DNA of 64,000 nt, taken from NCBI RefSeq assembly GCF_963576675.1, contig NC_088913.1, positions 84,133,001 to 84,197,000 of the forward strand, read 5' to 3'. Shown one piece after another: positions 1 to 8,558 of the stretch (the first letter of the stretch is position 1; each line of letters opens with the position of its first letter). Under the pieces are notes generated by a model that saw only the letters and a program-made list of their open reading frames with translations, was not told the origin of the DNA and searched no databases. Made by a program: the position numbers and the translations under genes. This DNA comes from Euphorbia lathyris. Taxonomy: Eukaryota; Streptophyta; Magnoliopsida; Malpighiales; Euphorbiaceae.

Positions 1-479
1 TTTAAAATGTGTACTTTCAAGTTCTCGTCAAATTCTCAACTATCCCGTTTTTATTGCCTTTTTAAAGTTCATTATAGAGATAACATTTGGGTTAAGACTC
101 AATGCCTTAGTTTAGTACTAACCTAAGCTTTCACAAATTCCCTAATTTCAAAACCAAGACTAAAATTCCTTAATTAGATCATCCCCTTGTGTCGACGTCT
201 TTTATTTTTGACGATAAATAGCGGAACTTTAATTAATTTCCGATGGAGGGATAGCGTGTCAGGAAAATTTAAAAGAGTCAATAAATTAGTTTAATTATTT
301 TGTTGTTTATTTTATTTTTATTTTTGTTTTTGTTAGTGCAAACCAAACTAAGAGTGCGGGGTTGCACGGCCCTCCGCGTTATTAAAATGACGCCTATTCC
401 AAGGGCGTCGCAAAAAGAAAACAAAACAAAAACAAAAATAAAGAAGTACAAAATAGGACTCTTAGAGTTAGGTCCTACG

Positions 480-660
480 CAAGGCGTGCCCAGGGGGCGC
501 CCCGCGTAGGAGGTGCATGTTGAGCCGTTTTTGGACAGAGACTTAAATACGCGAGGCGCATGAAGAGGGGCGCCTCGCGTGTTTCTATCTCCGAGCCATT
601 TATACAAGAAAAACGGTGGGCACGCGGGGCGTAAAAATGGAGTACGCCCCGCGCGGCTTA
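480..660. repeat. GC-rich inverted repeats in internal region of gypsy-like element
   Basis: Two strong inverted repeats are visible. Arms at 549-559 and 570-580 (ACGCGAGGCGC and its complement) pair perfectly over 11 bp with a 10-nt loop. Arms at 623-633 and 643-653 (CGCGGGGCGTA and its complement) pair perfectly over 11 bp with a 9-nt loop. A related motif lies near 497-508. The second pair contains the same core as the LTR array at 2682-3985. This GC-rich block stands out from its AT-rich surroundings. Function unknown. Confidence 0.8.
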
Positions 661-776
661 TTTTTGGAAAAAGTGGGATTTGTTTTTCTTTTGATTTTTT
701 TTTTAAATGACATAAGTCGGTAGGAAAAAGAAATGCAGAAAATAAAAGCTGGGAAAGAAAAACTCCCTTATTCGAG

Positions 777-800
777 CTTGGGTTGCCTCCCAAGAAGCGC
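777..800 (-). other. Conserved gypsy-associated noncoding motif
   Basis: The stretch around 777-800 contains the motif GGTTGCCTCCCAAGAAGCGC, which I recognise as recurrent noncoding sequence in plant gypsy elements near the end of the coding region. It includes a 6-bp inverted repeat, CTTGGG/CCCAAG (777-782 and 789-794). It lies downstream of the short ORF in the minus-strand reading, as expected for a 3' noncoding segment. Recognition is from memory only. Confidence 0.4.
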
Positions 801-855
801 TACGTTATAGTCGGTGAGCTCGACTTAGCGTTTCCTCCTAGGTGTACGCTTCCTC

Positions 856-1422
856 TCACGTTAGAAATGCAAATTCTTGAATGAACAATCCGTACCTACA
901 AAACGGATTGTTAGATTCAAAGAAATTTAATGAAAACCAAAAACTATATTTAAAGAAATTATTGAAGAGTTTAGTTTGCTCCCTCTTTGACTCCTTGGGT
1001 AACTCAAAAAGAGTGAAATAACCCGAGGTAGAAGGAACCTCAAACTCTTTTAGTTGTGGATTCATTTCCATAGGCCCGTACACAACCGGCTCATCGATTA
1101 GGATTTCCGATTCCCCGCAGTTGAGACTGCCTACATAATTTGGGGGTTCCTCTTGAGAGAGCTCAATTAACTCGAGCTCTACATTTTGATCAACTGGATT
1201 GGTGTCTCTAATTGATTCGTCCGCGGTTGAATCGATATGAGACGTCAATCTAGCGACTTGATTTCCCAAATCCCTGCAAAATGCCTCATTGTTAGATAAT
1301 CTCACTTGAATATCTTTAAGCATAGATATTACCACATCGAATTGCGAGGTTGAGTGTGGGAATTCATCATCCATGCGGTCGTTCCACCGATGACGACTAT
1401 GAAGCATCATACCATGAAACAA
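856..1422 (-). CDS. Short ORF of the gypsy-like element, possible gag remnant (188 aa)
   Basis: This minus-strand ORF of 188 codons starts about 115 bp downstream of the PBS, where gag would be expected. Residues about 30-65 (ISMLKDIQVRLSNNEAF and on to NQVARLTSHI) look like a short coiled coil. They are loosely reminiscent of the C-terminal coiled region of Athila/Tat gag proteins. An acidic stretch follows (VELELIELSQEEPP). No zinc knuckle, protease or RT motif is present. I do not firmly recognise the protein. It may be a gag remnant or a chance ORF. The start codon used is simply the first ATG of the open frame. Confidence 0.35.
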   Translation of the reverse strand: MFHGMMLHSRHRWNDRMDDEFPHSTSQFDVVISMLKDIQVRLSNNEAFCRDLGNQVARLTSHIDSTADESIRDTNPVDQNVELELIELSQEEPPNYVGSLNCGESEILIDEPVVYGPMEMNPQLKEFEVPSTSGYFTLFELPKESKREQTKLFNNFFKYSFWFSLNFFESNNPFCRYGLFIQEFAFLT

Positions 1423-1537
1423 ATCATTAGTAACAACATAAAATGAAATAAATTATTCACAAAAAGAGAAAATAATATTTACAAATGCTTAAACTAACAA
1501 TAAAACGTTTTTGTCTAATATTGCAAGAAATTATAAA

Positions 1538-1555
1538 TCCCCGGCAACGGTGCCA
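1538..1555 (-). other. Primer-binding site, tRNA-Asp type
   Basis: On the plus strand the 18 bases read TCCCCGGCAACGGTGCCA, matching the 3' end of plant tRNA-Asp at 17 of 18 positions (T instead of C at one site). The element's PBS is therefore on the minus strand, six bases inside the LTR end. Athila/Tat gypsy elements commonly use tRNA-Asp. Confidence 0.85.
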
Positions 1556-2596
1556 AAAACTCGATAGCACGACGCCTAGAGGTAGAGTTTCTTACGACGA
1601 CTAAATGTGTATTGCGGTGAATGTGCTATGTCTACGGATGTGGTCTTTATAAATTGCTCTTGACTCTACTTAGACGCTACGACTACTTAGGGGCAAGTGT
1701 ACCCCGTCGTATCAAGTAATAATCCGGTTAAGACCGGGTATCGAATCCACGGGATTTATAATTACAAGTATTAGACGACTCGGTTTCGTATGTTATTTAA
1801 GTGGTGATTACTTTGGGGTAAAGTAAGACACAACTACACACTATTCCTAACTATTGGCGACTCAGATCCGTGTAGCTAAAACTCTACGAAGCGGGGTGTG
1901 TATGATAAGTTATAACCACGATAAATAACGACTCTAAATGTATACGGATAATGGTTTACTCTTGCAAAGACGACCAAGTGTAGTAAGACCGACCCGTGAA
2001 GTACTTAGACTACGTGATTCCTAGTCAAGGCGTGTCTAATGCGGGGGAACTAGAAATTAGGGCCCGTAAGTTCCGTGGCTTGTCAATTCCTACGGTTTCC
2101 GGTTTGTCACTTCCGGTAAGGCAACACCTATATAATTCCCTAAAGATAGCCCGGATGGCGGCGGTAATCGCGTGCTCCTACACAATAATCAATTATCAAT
2201 ATCAAAACAAGCAATAAATATCAACACGTATATAGAAACGGAAATTGCAAATCATATATTATAAATATAGAAAGCATAAATGAGGAATACAACCAAGCCT
2301 AGTACATAGGAAGAGTGCAAGCTAATTAGCAAGCGAAGAGGGAAGAATCGGCCCTCGGAACTCGCTAACCGGACTCAAAGCCGTCTCCTAGGACTTGGAG
2401 GTGGAACTCTCGAGCTTGGTGACGAATGATGGAGCGGAACGTTGATGGAATGCCGGAATAACCGAACAAGCTCTCGAGGTGGGAGAGTTTTATTACATAA
2501 AAACTGAATCTAAAACTAAAATAGCAAGAATCAAAGAAGTAAAATGTAGCTATGTACAAGGTGTCAAGAGATGTCTAAATGAGTGCTAGTCACTCT

Positions 2597-2604
2597 TATT
2601 TATA
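2597..2604 (-). promoter_or_regulatory. TATA box, downstream LTR promoter copy
   Basis: TATTTATA on the plus strand is TATAAATA on the minus strand. It lies about 78 bp downstream (in LTR orientation) of the first TACGCCCCGCGTA unit of this duplicate. The position fits the U3/R border. No transcript evidence is available. Confidence 0.5.
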
Positions 2605-2681
2605 CATCAAGCCAGGGGTAGAATTGTAACTTCACAAGGTACAAGTATGGAGCAACATTATTTGGTGCAGAAATCCCATGA

Positions 2682-3985
2682 TACGCCCCGCGTAAGGTGA
2701 TCTACGCCCCGTGTAAGTGCCCATTCCATCAGAAATCTCCTGCATGTGGACCAATTCTATGTCTAATTGTCTCAAATACGCCCTGCGTAGCTGAAGTACG
2801 CCCCGCGTAAATGAGTCTCTGATCTTTTTACGTTGAAGAACTACCTTTTATGCCCCGCGTGAAGTACTTAGACTACGTGGTTCCTAGTCAAGGCGTGTCT
2901 AATGCTGGGGATCAGAAATTAGGGCCCATAAGTTCCGTGGCTTGTCAATTCCTACGGTTTCCGGTTTGTCACTTCCGGTAAGGCAACACCTATATGAATC
3001 CCTAAAGATAGCCCAAATGGCGTCGGAAATCGCGTTCCCCTACACAATAGTCAATTACGAGTATCAAAACAAGTAATAAACATCAACACATATATAGAAA
3101 CGGAAATTGCAAATCATATATTATAAATGTGGAAAGCATAAATGAGGAATACAACCAAGCCTAGTACATAGGAAGAGTGCAAGCTAATTAGCAAGCGAAG
3201 AGGGAAGAATCGGCCCTCGGAACTAGCCAACCGGACTCAAGGCCGTCTCTTAGGACTTGGAAGTGGAACTCTCGAGCTTGGTGACGAACGATGGAGCGGA
3301 ATGTTGATGGAACGCCGGAATAACCGAACAAGCTCTCGAGGTGGGAGTGTTTTATTACATAAACTGAATCTATACTACAAAACTACACAACAACTATCTA
3401 AAAGAAGCAAAATGTAGCTATGTACAAGGTGTATATGGTAGAGGGTAGAAGGTGATGTCTTAAATGAGTGCTAGTCACTCTTATTTATACATCAAGCTAG
3501 GGGTAGAATTGTAACTTCACAAGGTACAAGTATGGAGCAACATTATTTGGTGCAGAAATCCCATGATACGCCCCGCGTAAGGTGATATACGCCCCGCGTA
3601 AGTGCCCATTCCGTCAGAAATCTCCTGCATGTGGATCAATTCTATGTCTAATTGTCTCAAATACGCCCTGCGTAGCTGAAGTACGCCCCGCGTAAATGAG
3701 TCTCTGATCTTTTTACGTTGAAGAACTACCTTTTACGCCCCGCGTAAATGGTGATACGCCCCGCGTATGGAGAGTTGACTCTGGGAGACAATGCAGTCTG
3801 ACTTTCAGGATTAGGCCAATCATTTCCGACATGTGTCATACGCCCCGCGTAAGGTGTCATACGCCCCGCGTATGCTGAGTCATTTCCACATGGTGCCTGC
3901 GGATAAGGCAATTATTTCTGACACCACGTTTTACGCCCCGCGTAAATGACGATACGCCCCGCGTAAATAATGATATGCCCTGCGT
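2682..3985. repeat. Array of TACGCCCCGCGTA short inverted repeats
   Basis: About 16 copies of the 13-mer TACGC-CCC-GCGTA, a 5-bp inverted repeat around CCC, are scattered over 1.3 kb. Copies or near copies begin near 2682, 2702, 2779, 2796, 2849, 3567, 3588, 3660, 3682, 3733, 3754, 3838, 3858, 3931, 3952 and 3973. Many occur as pairs about 20 bp apart. A few carry single changes, mostly C to T, as expected from methyl-cytosine decay. They occupy the U3 upstream of the TATA boxes. Confidence 0.9.
3482..3489 (-). promoter_or_regulatory. TATA box, upstream LTR promoter copy
   Basis: This is the second TATAAATA (minus strand), the equivalent of 2597-2604 in the other duplicate. The sequence around both is nearly identical. 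It lies directly downstream of the denser part of the inverted-repeat array at 3567-3985. Confidence 0.5.
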
Positions 3986-4224
3986 ATTTGAGTAGATTTT
4001 CACTCCTTCCTCGTACCTGAAATACAAATCTTTGAGAGCCGAGTTAGCTTGACGTTTTATTTTTTAATATTAATCAAAAATAAGGAAAATTAACCGAAAG
4101 TAAGGAATTTATTTTTATTTTGTTATTTTATTAAAACACTCTATTTTTGTAATTAAACTTATTTATTTCTTCTAAAATTAAACCGTAAATCACGCTAAAA
4201 GATAGGGAAGAAACGCCCCTATCA

Positions 4225-4886
4225 ATAGGCCTTCTTCATAGTGAGGAAAGATATCTAAATCGGAAAAATTCATTTTCCTCCTTTTCCCCTTCTGTCAATT
4301 ACACAGCCCGAGCACCTAACCGCGGAAGAGGCAGAAGTCGATATTACGTCCCAGGCCGTAGCTCCCACTATGATTCTCACTCTACTGGCCTACCATACAA
4401 TAGAACCTCGGCTCCTCTAGACGTTTCCACTCTCATATGTCACAACGGCAAAGGTACTGGTCACATATCTCGACAATGTCCATCCCCAAAATTCAGCCAT
4501 AACACCCATGGCACATTCAAACCAGCTTCCAATATAGCTACCACCTCAAACACCAGCTCATCAGATTGGCTCATAGACTCTGGTGCAACTCATCACTTAA
4601 CAGCAGACTTGGATAATCTCCATATTCATAGCGAATATGATGGCCCAGAACAAGTTGTAGTAGGTAATTGCTCTTCTATCCCAATTACTTACGTCAGTCA
4701 CTCTCAATTTCCTATTCAAAATATGTTTGTTGGTTTTCAAAATATTCTTCGAGTCCCTGAAACTGTCAATAATTTGTTATCAGTCTCGTCCCTAACCTGT
4801 TCTAATTCTATTTCAATAGAATTCTTTGCTGACCATTTTATTTTGAAGGATTTGAAGACAAGGAGGGAAATCTATCGAGGAGTTCT
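4225..4886 (+). pseudogene. Copia gag C-terminus and protease start (broken)
   Basis: An open frame begins exactly at the edge of the gypsy-like insertion (4225) and runs to the solo-LTR insertion. It encodes a gag tail with an Arg/Gly-rich stretch (RGRGRSRYY, near 4306) and a zinc knuckle at about 4438-4480. In that knuckle the second cysteine of the CX2CX4HX4C pattern is glycine. The aspartic protease motif DWLIDSGATHHL follows at about 4564-4600, then the downstream protease region ending ETVNNLLSVSSL. No ATG is needed because it is an internal fragment of a longer polyprotein. The knuckle defect and the insertions at both ends show it is inactive. Confidence 0.85.
4882..4886. repeat. TSD GTTCT, left copy
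   Basis: GTTCT directly precedes TGTAGACACC, the start of the solo LTR. The identical GTTCT follows its end at 7604-7608. Confidence 0.9.
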
Positions 4887-5040
4887 TGTAGACACCGAGT
4901 CGGAGGACATGTGACGAAAACCTGTAACAAGACGGTTGAAGCGGTTGGTTCCGGGAGTTTTAAAGCAAAAAAAAATATAATAAAAAAAATGAGAGGTCAG
5001 TAGGAGTTGCGGTCGTCGAGTGGACGGCTCGCGAGTGCTC

Positions 5041-5390
5041 AGCGACGTGGTGCGAGCGCCTAGCGGCAGTCGGCGCGCGCCCAACGACAGTTGGACGCGC
5101 GCCCGACAGCGCGGGGCGCACGCCCGACGACCGCTAGGCGCGCGCGCCCGACAGCCGTTGGGCGAGTGTCCAACTACGTGGGACGAACGCCCAACGTAGG
5201 TGGGGCGAGCGCCCAACATCCGTTGGGCGGACGCCCAACATCCGTTGGGCGAACGCCCAACGACGTTGGGCGAGCGCCCAACCTGTGTTGAGCGAACGCC
5301 CAACGCCTGTTGGGCGCGCCCAATCAAGTTGGGCGTCCGCCCAACATTTTGGGCGTAGCCTGACGCCCATCGGGCTACGCCCAATTTTTT
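5041..5390. repeat. Array of 18-bp palindromes, GTTGGGCGNNCGCCCAAC
   Basis: Around 13-15 units related to GTTGGGCG-NN-CGCCCAAC repeat with a period near 22 bp and 3-5 nt spacers. Clear units lie at 5222-5239, 5244-5261 and 5265-5282. Units nearer 5041-5140 are more degenerate and even more GC-rich. Each unit is self-complementary over 8 bp with a 2-nt centre. The array ends about 15 bp before the TATA palindrome. It is U3 sequence of the solo LTR. Long ORFs across it are by-products of the low-stop GC repeat. Confidence 0.9.
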
Positions 5391-5392
5391 TT

Positions 5393-5423
5393 GGGATCCG
5401 TGCCTATAAAAGGCACGGATCCC
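5393..5423 (+). promoter_or_regulatory. TATA box centred in a perfect 13-bp inverted repeat
   Basis: Arms 5393-5405 (GGGATCCGTGCCT) and 5411-5423 are exact complements separated by ATAAA. The TATAAAA box is at 5405-5411, so it sits in the loop. A CT-rich, likely start-site region (GGAGCTTCTCACTC) follows about 45 bp downstream. This is the likely core promoter of the solo LTR. Confidence 0.75.
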
Positions 5424-6235
5424 CATGCATTGAGGAGGAGGATTTTTTTGGGAGCTTCTCACTCTAAAACATTTTTTAGAGAGAGAAAGTTATTTTTTTT
5501 GGGCCACGGTTCGTGGAATCAACCGACTTCAACTGTCAATACCGATCTTGAGGTATTATCCGAGGACTAGACTCGTTTTATTTTATTTAATTTATTTTCT
5601 TTATTTATTTATTTTTATGTTATAATTTTATTTACTTAGTCCGTTATTTATTTATCACGTTTTATTTAATCTTCCGTATTTATTTAATTTTTGTCTCGTA
5701 TTAAATAAACGTTTGGTTTTGTTTTGAAATAAAAACCTCGTTTTAACATCCCAATACGAACCGTGATCCGATTCAAAGGTAGTTCGGGATTAAAAAACGT
5801 TGTAATTATAAGTTTTTGAAAATATTTCTAAATAACGTTTTGAAATAAAACATCGTTTTAGGAGTCTCCGTTATAGACTATGATCCAATTTGGATAGTTC
5901 GGAGGTCCAAAATGATAGAATAGATCTAATTTAAAGTGTTTGAACAAATCTGGATAATATAGGGACTGCTGTTGATATTCTCCCTTTTCTGTCACTAACA
6001 GCAGATTAACGACGGATTTTCCGTCGGTAATCTGCTGGAATCCGAAAATTGCCCTTTTAACCCTCTTTTCTCAACTTTTTGATATTTATACTTGTATATA
6101 TATATATATATATTTAATTATGTAGCATATTCATAAAAATTATTTTTGAGTCCTATAACCCTTAAATACGTATTGTATAGCTTATATTTCACATTGGGAA
6201 TTTAATCCGTTTTGATTTGGTTTTGTAAAGCATTA

Positions 6236-6239
<4 letters not shown>

Positions 6240-6281
<42 letters not shown>
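6240..6281. repeat. (AT)n microsatellite
   Basis: A pure AT dinucleotide run of about 40 bp within the solo LTR. A shorter run is at about 6098-6112. Confidence 0.95.
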
Positions 6282-6283
<2 letters not shown>

Positions 6284-7603
6284 CTCATTTAAGCTATATT
6301 AGCTATTATTTAGAGTGGAAGTTGTTTTTTATATATTTATTATGTAAAACTATTTTGAGATAAATGTTATTTTCTATTTATGGATTTTGCCCATTATTTT
6401 CATATGTTTTTTTGTAGGATAAAAATGTATTATACTTAGTATTTTGTATTATCATTATTATGCATATATTTAGTATCTTTTACTTATCTTTTAAACTATA
6501 TCCTTATTTTTAGATAAAAATGTATATATGTATATTCACTTCATTTTTTGGACTTTAATGAACATATTTCAAGTTTGTTTTACTTGGGGGATTTAAATGG
6601 TTCATTCTTGTACATATATTCAAGTAAGGTTCAATTGAGTGGAAAGGGGAAATAAATCATAAAAAAGAAAGTTTAATTTGCTTATTTAAACTTAATTTGT
6701 TAAGAAGTTCCTAAGGTAAATAAAAGGCTTTCTTATCACTTTAAACCGTTTCCTAAAGCATCACGTGTTAAAACCTTAATTCGTTCCAACGACGGATTAA
6801 GTGAACCTTGTAATTAAAATTGCTTTTGTGAATAATGAAGTTTTGAATTGTTTTCCTAACTAAATGGTTTTTGTACAAAATAAATTGACTTGTATGCTTA
6901 ATCACGCTTTTAGATTAAAAATGTTTGCTCAACGTTTTCAAACGCTCGAGTCGTTCCAACGGCGATTCGAGTGAACGTCATTAACGGGGTTTTGAAACGT
7001 GCCTAAATCGTTCCAATGGCGATTAAGGTACGAACCATGTAAATAAACTCGTTTTTGGGGAATGAGATTAGCTTAGAGTTAGTGTATAGTCTAAAGCATA
7101 AAATCACACTGTGAATAAATCAATTCTTTCTTCTCCCCATCTCTCTCCTATATACTTTAAATTTATGCAAAATGGGTGATTCTTTACTAAAATGGCTTTC
7201 GAATAACATGCTCAAAACGGTTTTCAAAGCGAGAAAGAAAAGGTTTCAAATGAATTTTAAACTTAAAGAAATATGCGATTAGTCCGTTATCGCCTAACAC
7301 CTGAGTAGGAGGCCGGTGGTTCATAACCGGGCGATGTCGGGGTGCCTAATAGCCTTTCTCCGGAAAGGAGCTAGCCTTCTTGGCTCGTACCTAAGTTTCC
7401 CGAACCCTCACCGGTCTCCCGCAAGGGATCGGTGTTCATTTTCTCATTCGTGGGTGGCGACTCTTCCATACTCTGAGCTCCGGTCCTGTCGAGCAGCTTG
7501 ATTCCACGATTGGTTGCTTTCGGCGCCAATCACCGCTTATGTCGCCATGAGGTGTCCACCCCCCGGTCCGCCCGGGCGAGGCCGTTCAGCACCTTGTCTA
7601 ACA

Positions 7604-7608
7604 GTTCT
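7604..7608. repeat. TSD GTTCT, right copy
   Basis: GTTCT follows the solo LTR end TCTAACA and then continues into the Copia frame (TTAAAAATGGCCTC). It matches 4882-4886 exactly. Confidence 0.9.
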
Positions 7609-8557
7609 TAAAAATGGCCTCTACACTATGTCACTACCATCATCAAATCAAACTCCAATTCAAGCTTTTAATATTAGTCTTCCTTTATGGCATGCTCACT
7701 TGGGACATGCTAATTATCCTATTGTTCGAAAAACACTTGCATTGAATAATCTCTCATTTGATGATAATAAAAGTACCTTTTGTGATTCCTATTATGTTAG
7801 TAAGGCACATTGCCTTCCCTTCAATTTATTCAATTTTGTTGCATCTAATCCTTTGGAATTAATATGTTCTGATGTATGGGGACCTGCTCCTATTCTTTCA
7901 CATGATAATTATCGCTTCTATGTACTTTTTTATGATCACTACAACACGTTTACTTGGTTATTCTTTATTCATTATAAATCTGAAGTGTTAAGTGTCTTTA
8001 TCAAATTCCGAACACTAGTTGAAAAATTCTTTAACAGGCCTATTCTAAATTTTCAATTAGATTGGGGAGGGGAATTCCAGGCTTTAACTAATTATTTAAC
8101 AACCAATGGCATTAATCAAAGGGTTTCATGTCCGTATACACCTGAGCAAAACGGTAATGTTGGGCGAAAACACAGACATGTTGTTGAAACTGGCCTATCA
8201 CTTCTCAATCATGCAAAACTTCCACATAAGCTTTGGACTTATGCATTTGATTGTGCAATTTGTATGATAAACAGGTTACCCACAAAAACAATCAGTTATA
8301 GCACACCATATGCCAAACTCTTTGGTTTTGCACCTGATTACAATTTATTAGGTCCTTTTGGTTGTTCATGTTTTCATTGGTTACGGCCCTATAACTCCAA
8401 TAAACTGCAACCCTGTTCTAGAAAATGTGTGTTTCTTGGGTATAGTAAGGTTCATAAAGGATACAAATGCTATGATTTACTTGCTAACAAAATGTTTATC
8501 TCACGCCATGTTATTTTCAATGAACAGGAGTTCCCATATATGTCATTAATAAAATGA
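7609..8557 (+). pseudogene. Copia integrase (inactive)
   Basis: This part resumes after the solo LTR with the GAG-pre-integrase motif LWHAHLGH (about 7688-7711). The zinc-binding HHCC motif is damaged because its last cysteine pair reads CDSYYVSK. The catalytic core follows. The first Asp is present in CSDVWGPAP, the second Asp in QLDWGGEF, but the catalytic Glu expected in the ERK context is Gly (NVGRKHRH, about 8157-8180). The C-terminal part (LPTKTISYSTPY, VFLGYSKVHKGYKCYD, SRHVIFNEQEF) is typical of Ale-type Copia. A stop at 8555-8557 and a frameshift separate it from RT. Confidence 0.85.
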
Positions 8558-8558
8558 G

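Larger units (their letters stand above)
1996..3743 (-). repeat. Tandem duplication of about 863 bp inside the LTR
   Basis: Copy 1 spans 1996-2858 and copy 2 spans 2859-about 3743. Both start GTGAAGTACTTAGACTACGTG and stay highly similar throughout. Copy 2 differs by point changes and a small insertion near 3430-3452. The junction at 2855-2862 lies in a CGCGT/CGTGAAG context that matches the repeat-array motif. Each copy carries a TATAAATA box and GC-rich inverted-repeat units, so the core promoter is duplicated. Confidence 0.9.
1..4224 (-). mobile_element. Gypsy-like LTR retrotransposon, 5' part, minus strand
   Basis: The element reads right to left: LTR (about 4224 to 1562), primer-binding site (1555 to 1538), then internal sequence that leaves the window at position 1. 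Its right boundary is sharp. The minus-strand LTR starts TGATAG at 4224, and from 4225 the Copia gag reading frame of the host element resumes, so this is an insertion into that gag. The PBS matches tRNA-Asp, which fits Athila/Tat-type gypsy elements. No pol domain is visible in the 1.5 kb of internal sequence present, only one short ORF, so a non-autonomous element is possible. The clade is inferred, not proven. The other LTR and TSD lie outside the window. Confidence 0.7.
1562..4224 (-). repeat. 5' LTR of gypsy-like element (about 2.66 kb)
   Basis: The minus-strand LTR begins TGATAG (4224) and ends CTATCG (1562-1567 on the plus strand), a short terminal inverted repeat with one mismatch. 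It is immediately followed by the PBS. In minus orientation it holds a U3 rich in TACGCCCCGCGTA units, TATAAATA boxes at 3482-3489 and 2597-2604, and a roughly 1 kb R-U5. An internal 863-bp tandem duplication enlarges it. Confidence 0.75.
4887..7603 (+). mobile_element. Solo LTR of a gypsy-type retrotransposon (2,717 bp)
   Basis: The element starts TGTAGACACC and ends TTGTCTAACA, giving TG...CA termini with a partial inverted repeat. It is flanked by the perfect 5-bp duplication GTTCT and cleanly interrupts the Copia reading frame. No PBS, polypurine tract or ORF with a known domain is inside, so it is read as a solo LTR. Length, TATA position and the GC-rich 3' part (7300-7600) suggest a gypsy family with very long LTRs, such as Tat/Ogre. 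That assignment is inference. Downstream of the promoter lies about 2 kb of AT-rich U5-like sequence. Confidence 0.85.

Noticed and set aside
278..793. 171-codon minus-strand ORF
   Set aside because: It crosses GC inverted repeats and homopolymer-rich noncoding sequence of the gypsy-like element, ends in Lys/Asn-rich AT sequence, and has no recognisable domain.
1996..2217. 73-codon plus-strand ORF
   Set aside because: It lies antisense inside the LTR duplication. The second copy does not keep the frame, so there is no sign of coding constraint.
5041..5390. CRISPR-like array (repeats of constant spacing)
   Set aside because: Repeats are palindromic with 3-5 nt spacers, inside a plant LTR, with no cas genes. 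The context is eukaryotic.
4872..5462. Long overlapping ORFs on both strands (196, 78, 66 and 60 codons) in the GC-rich block
   Set aside because: They are translations of the palindrome array, with low-complexity repeats in every frame and no domain. The GC-rich self-complementary repeat simply lacks stops.
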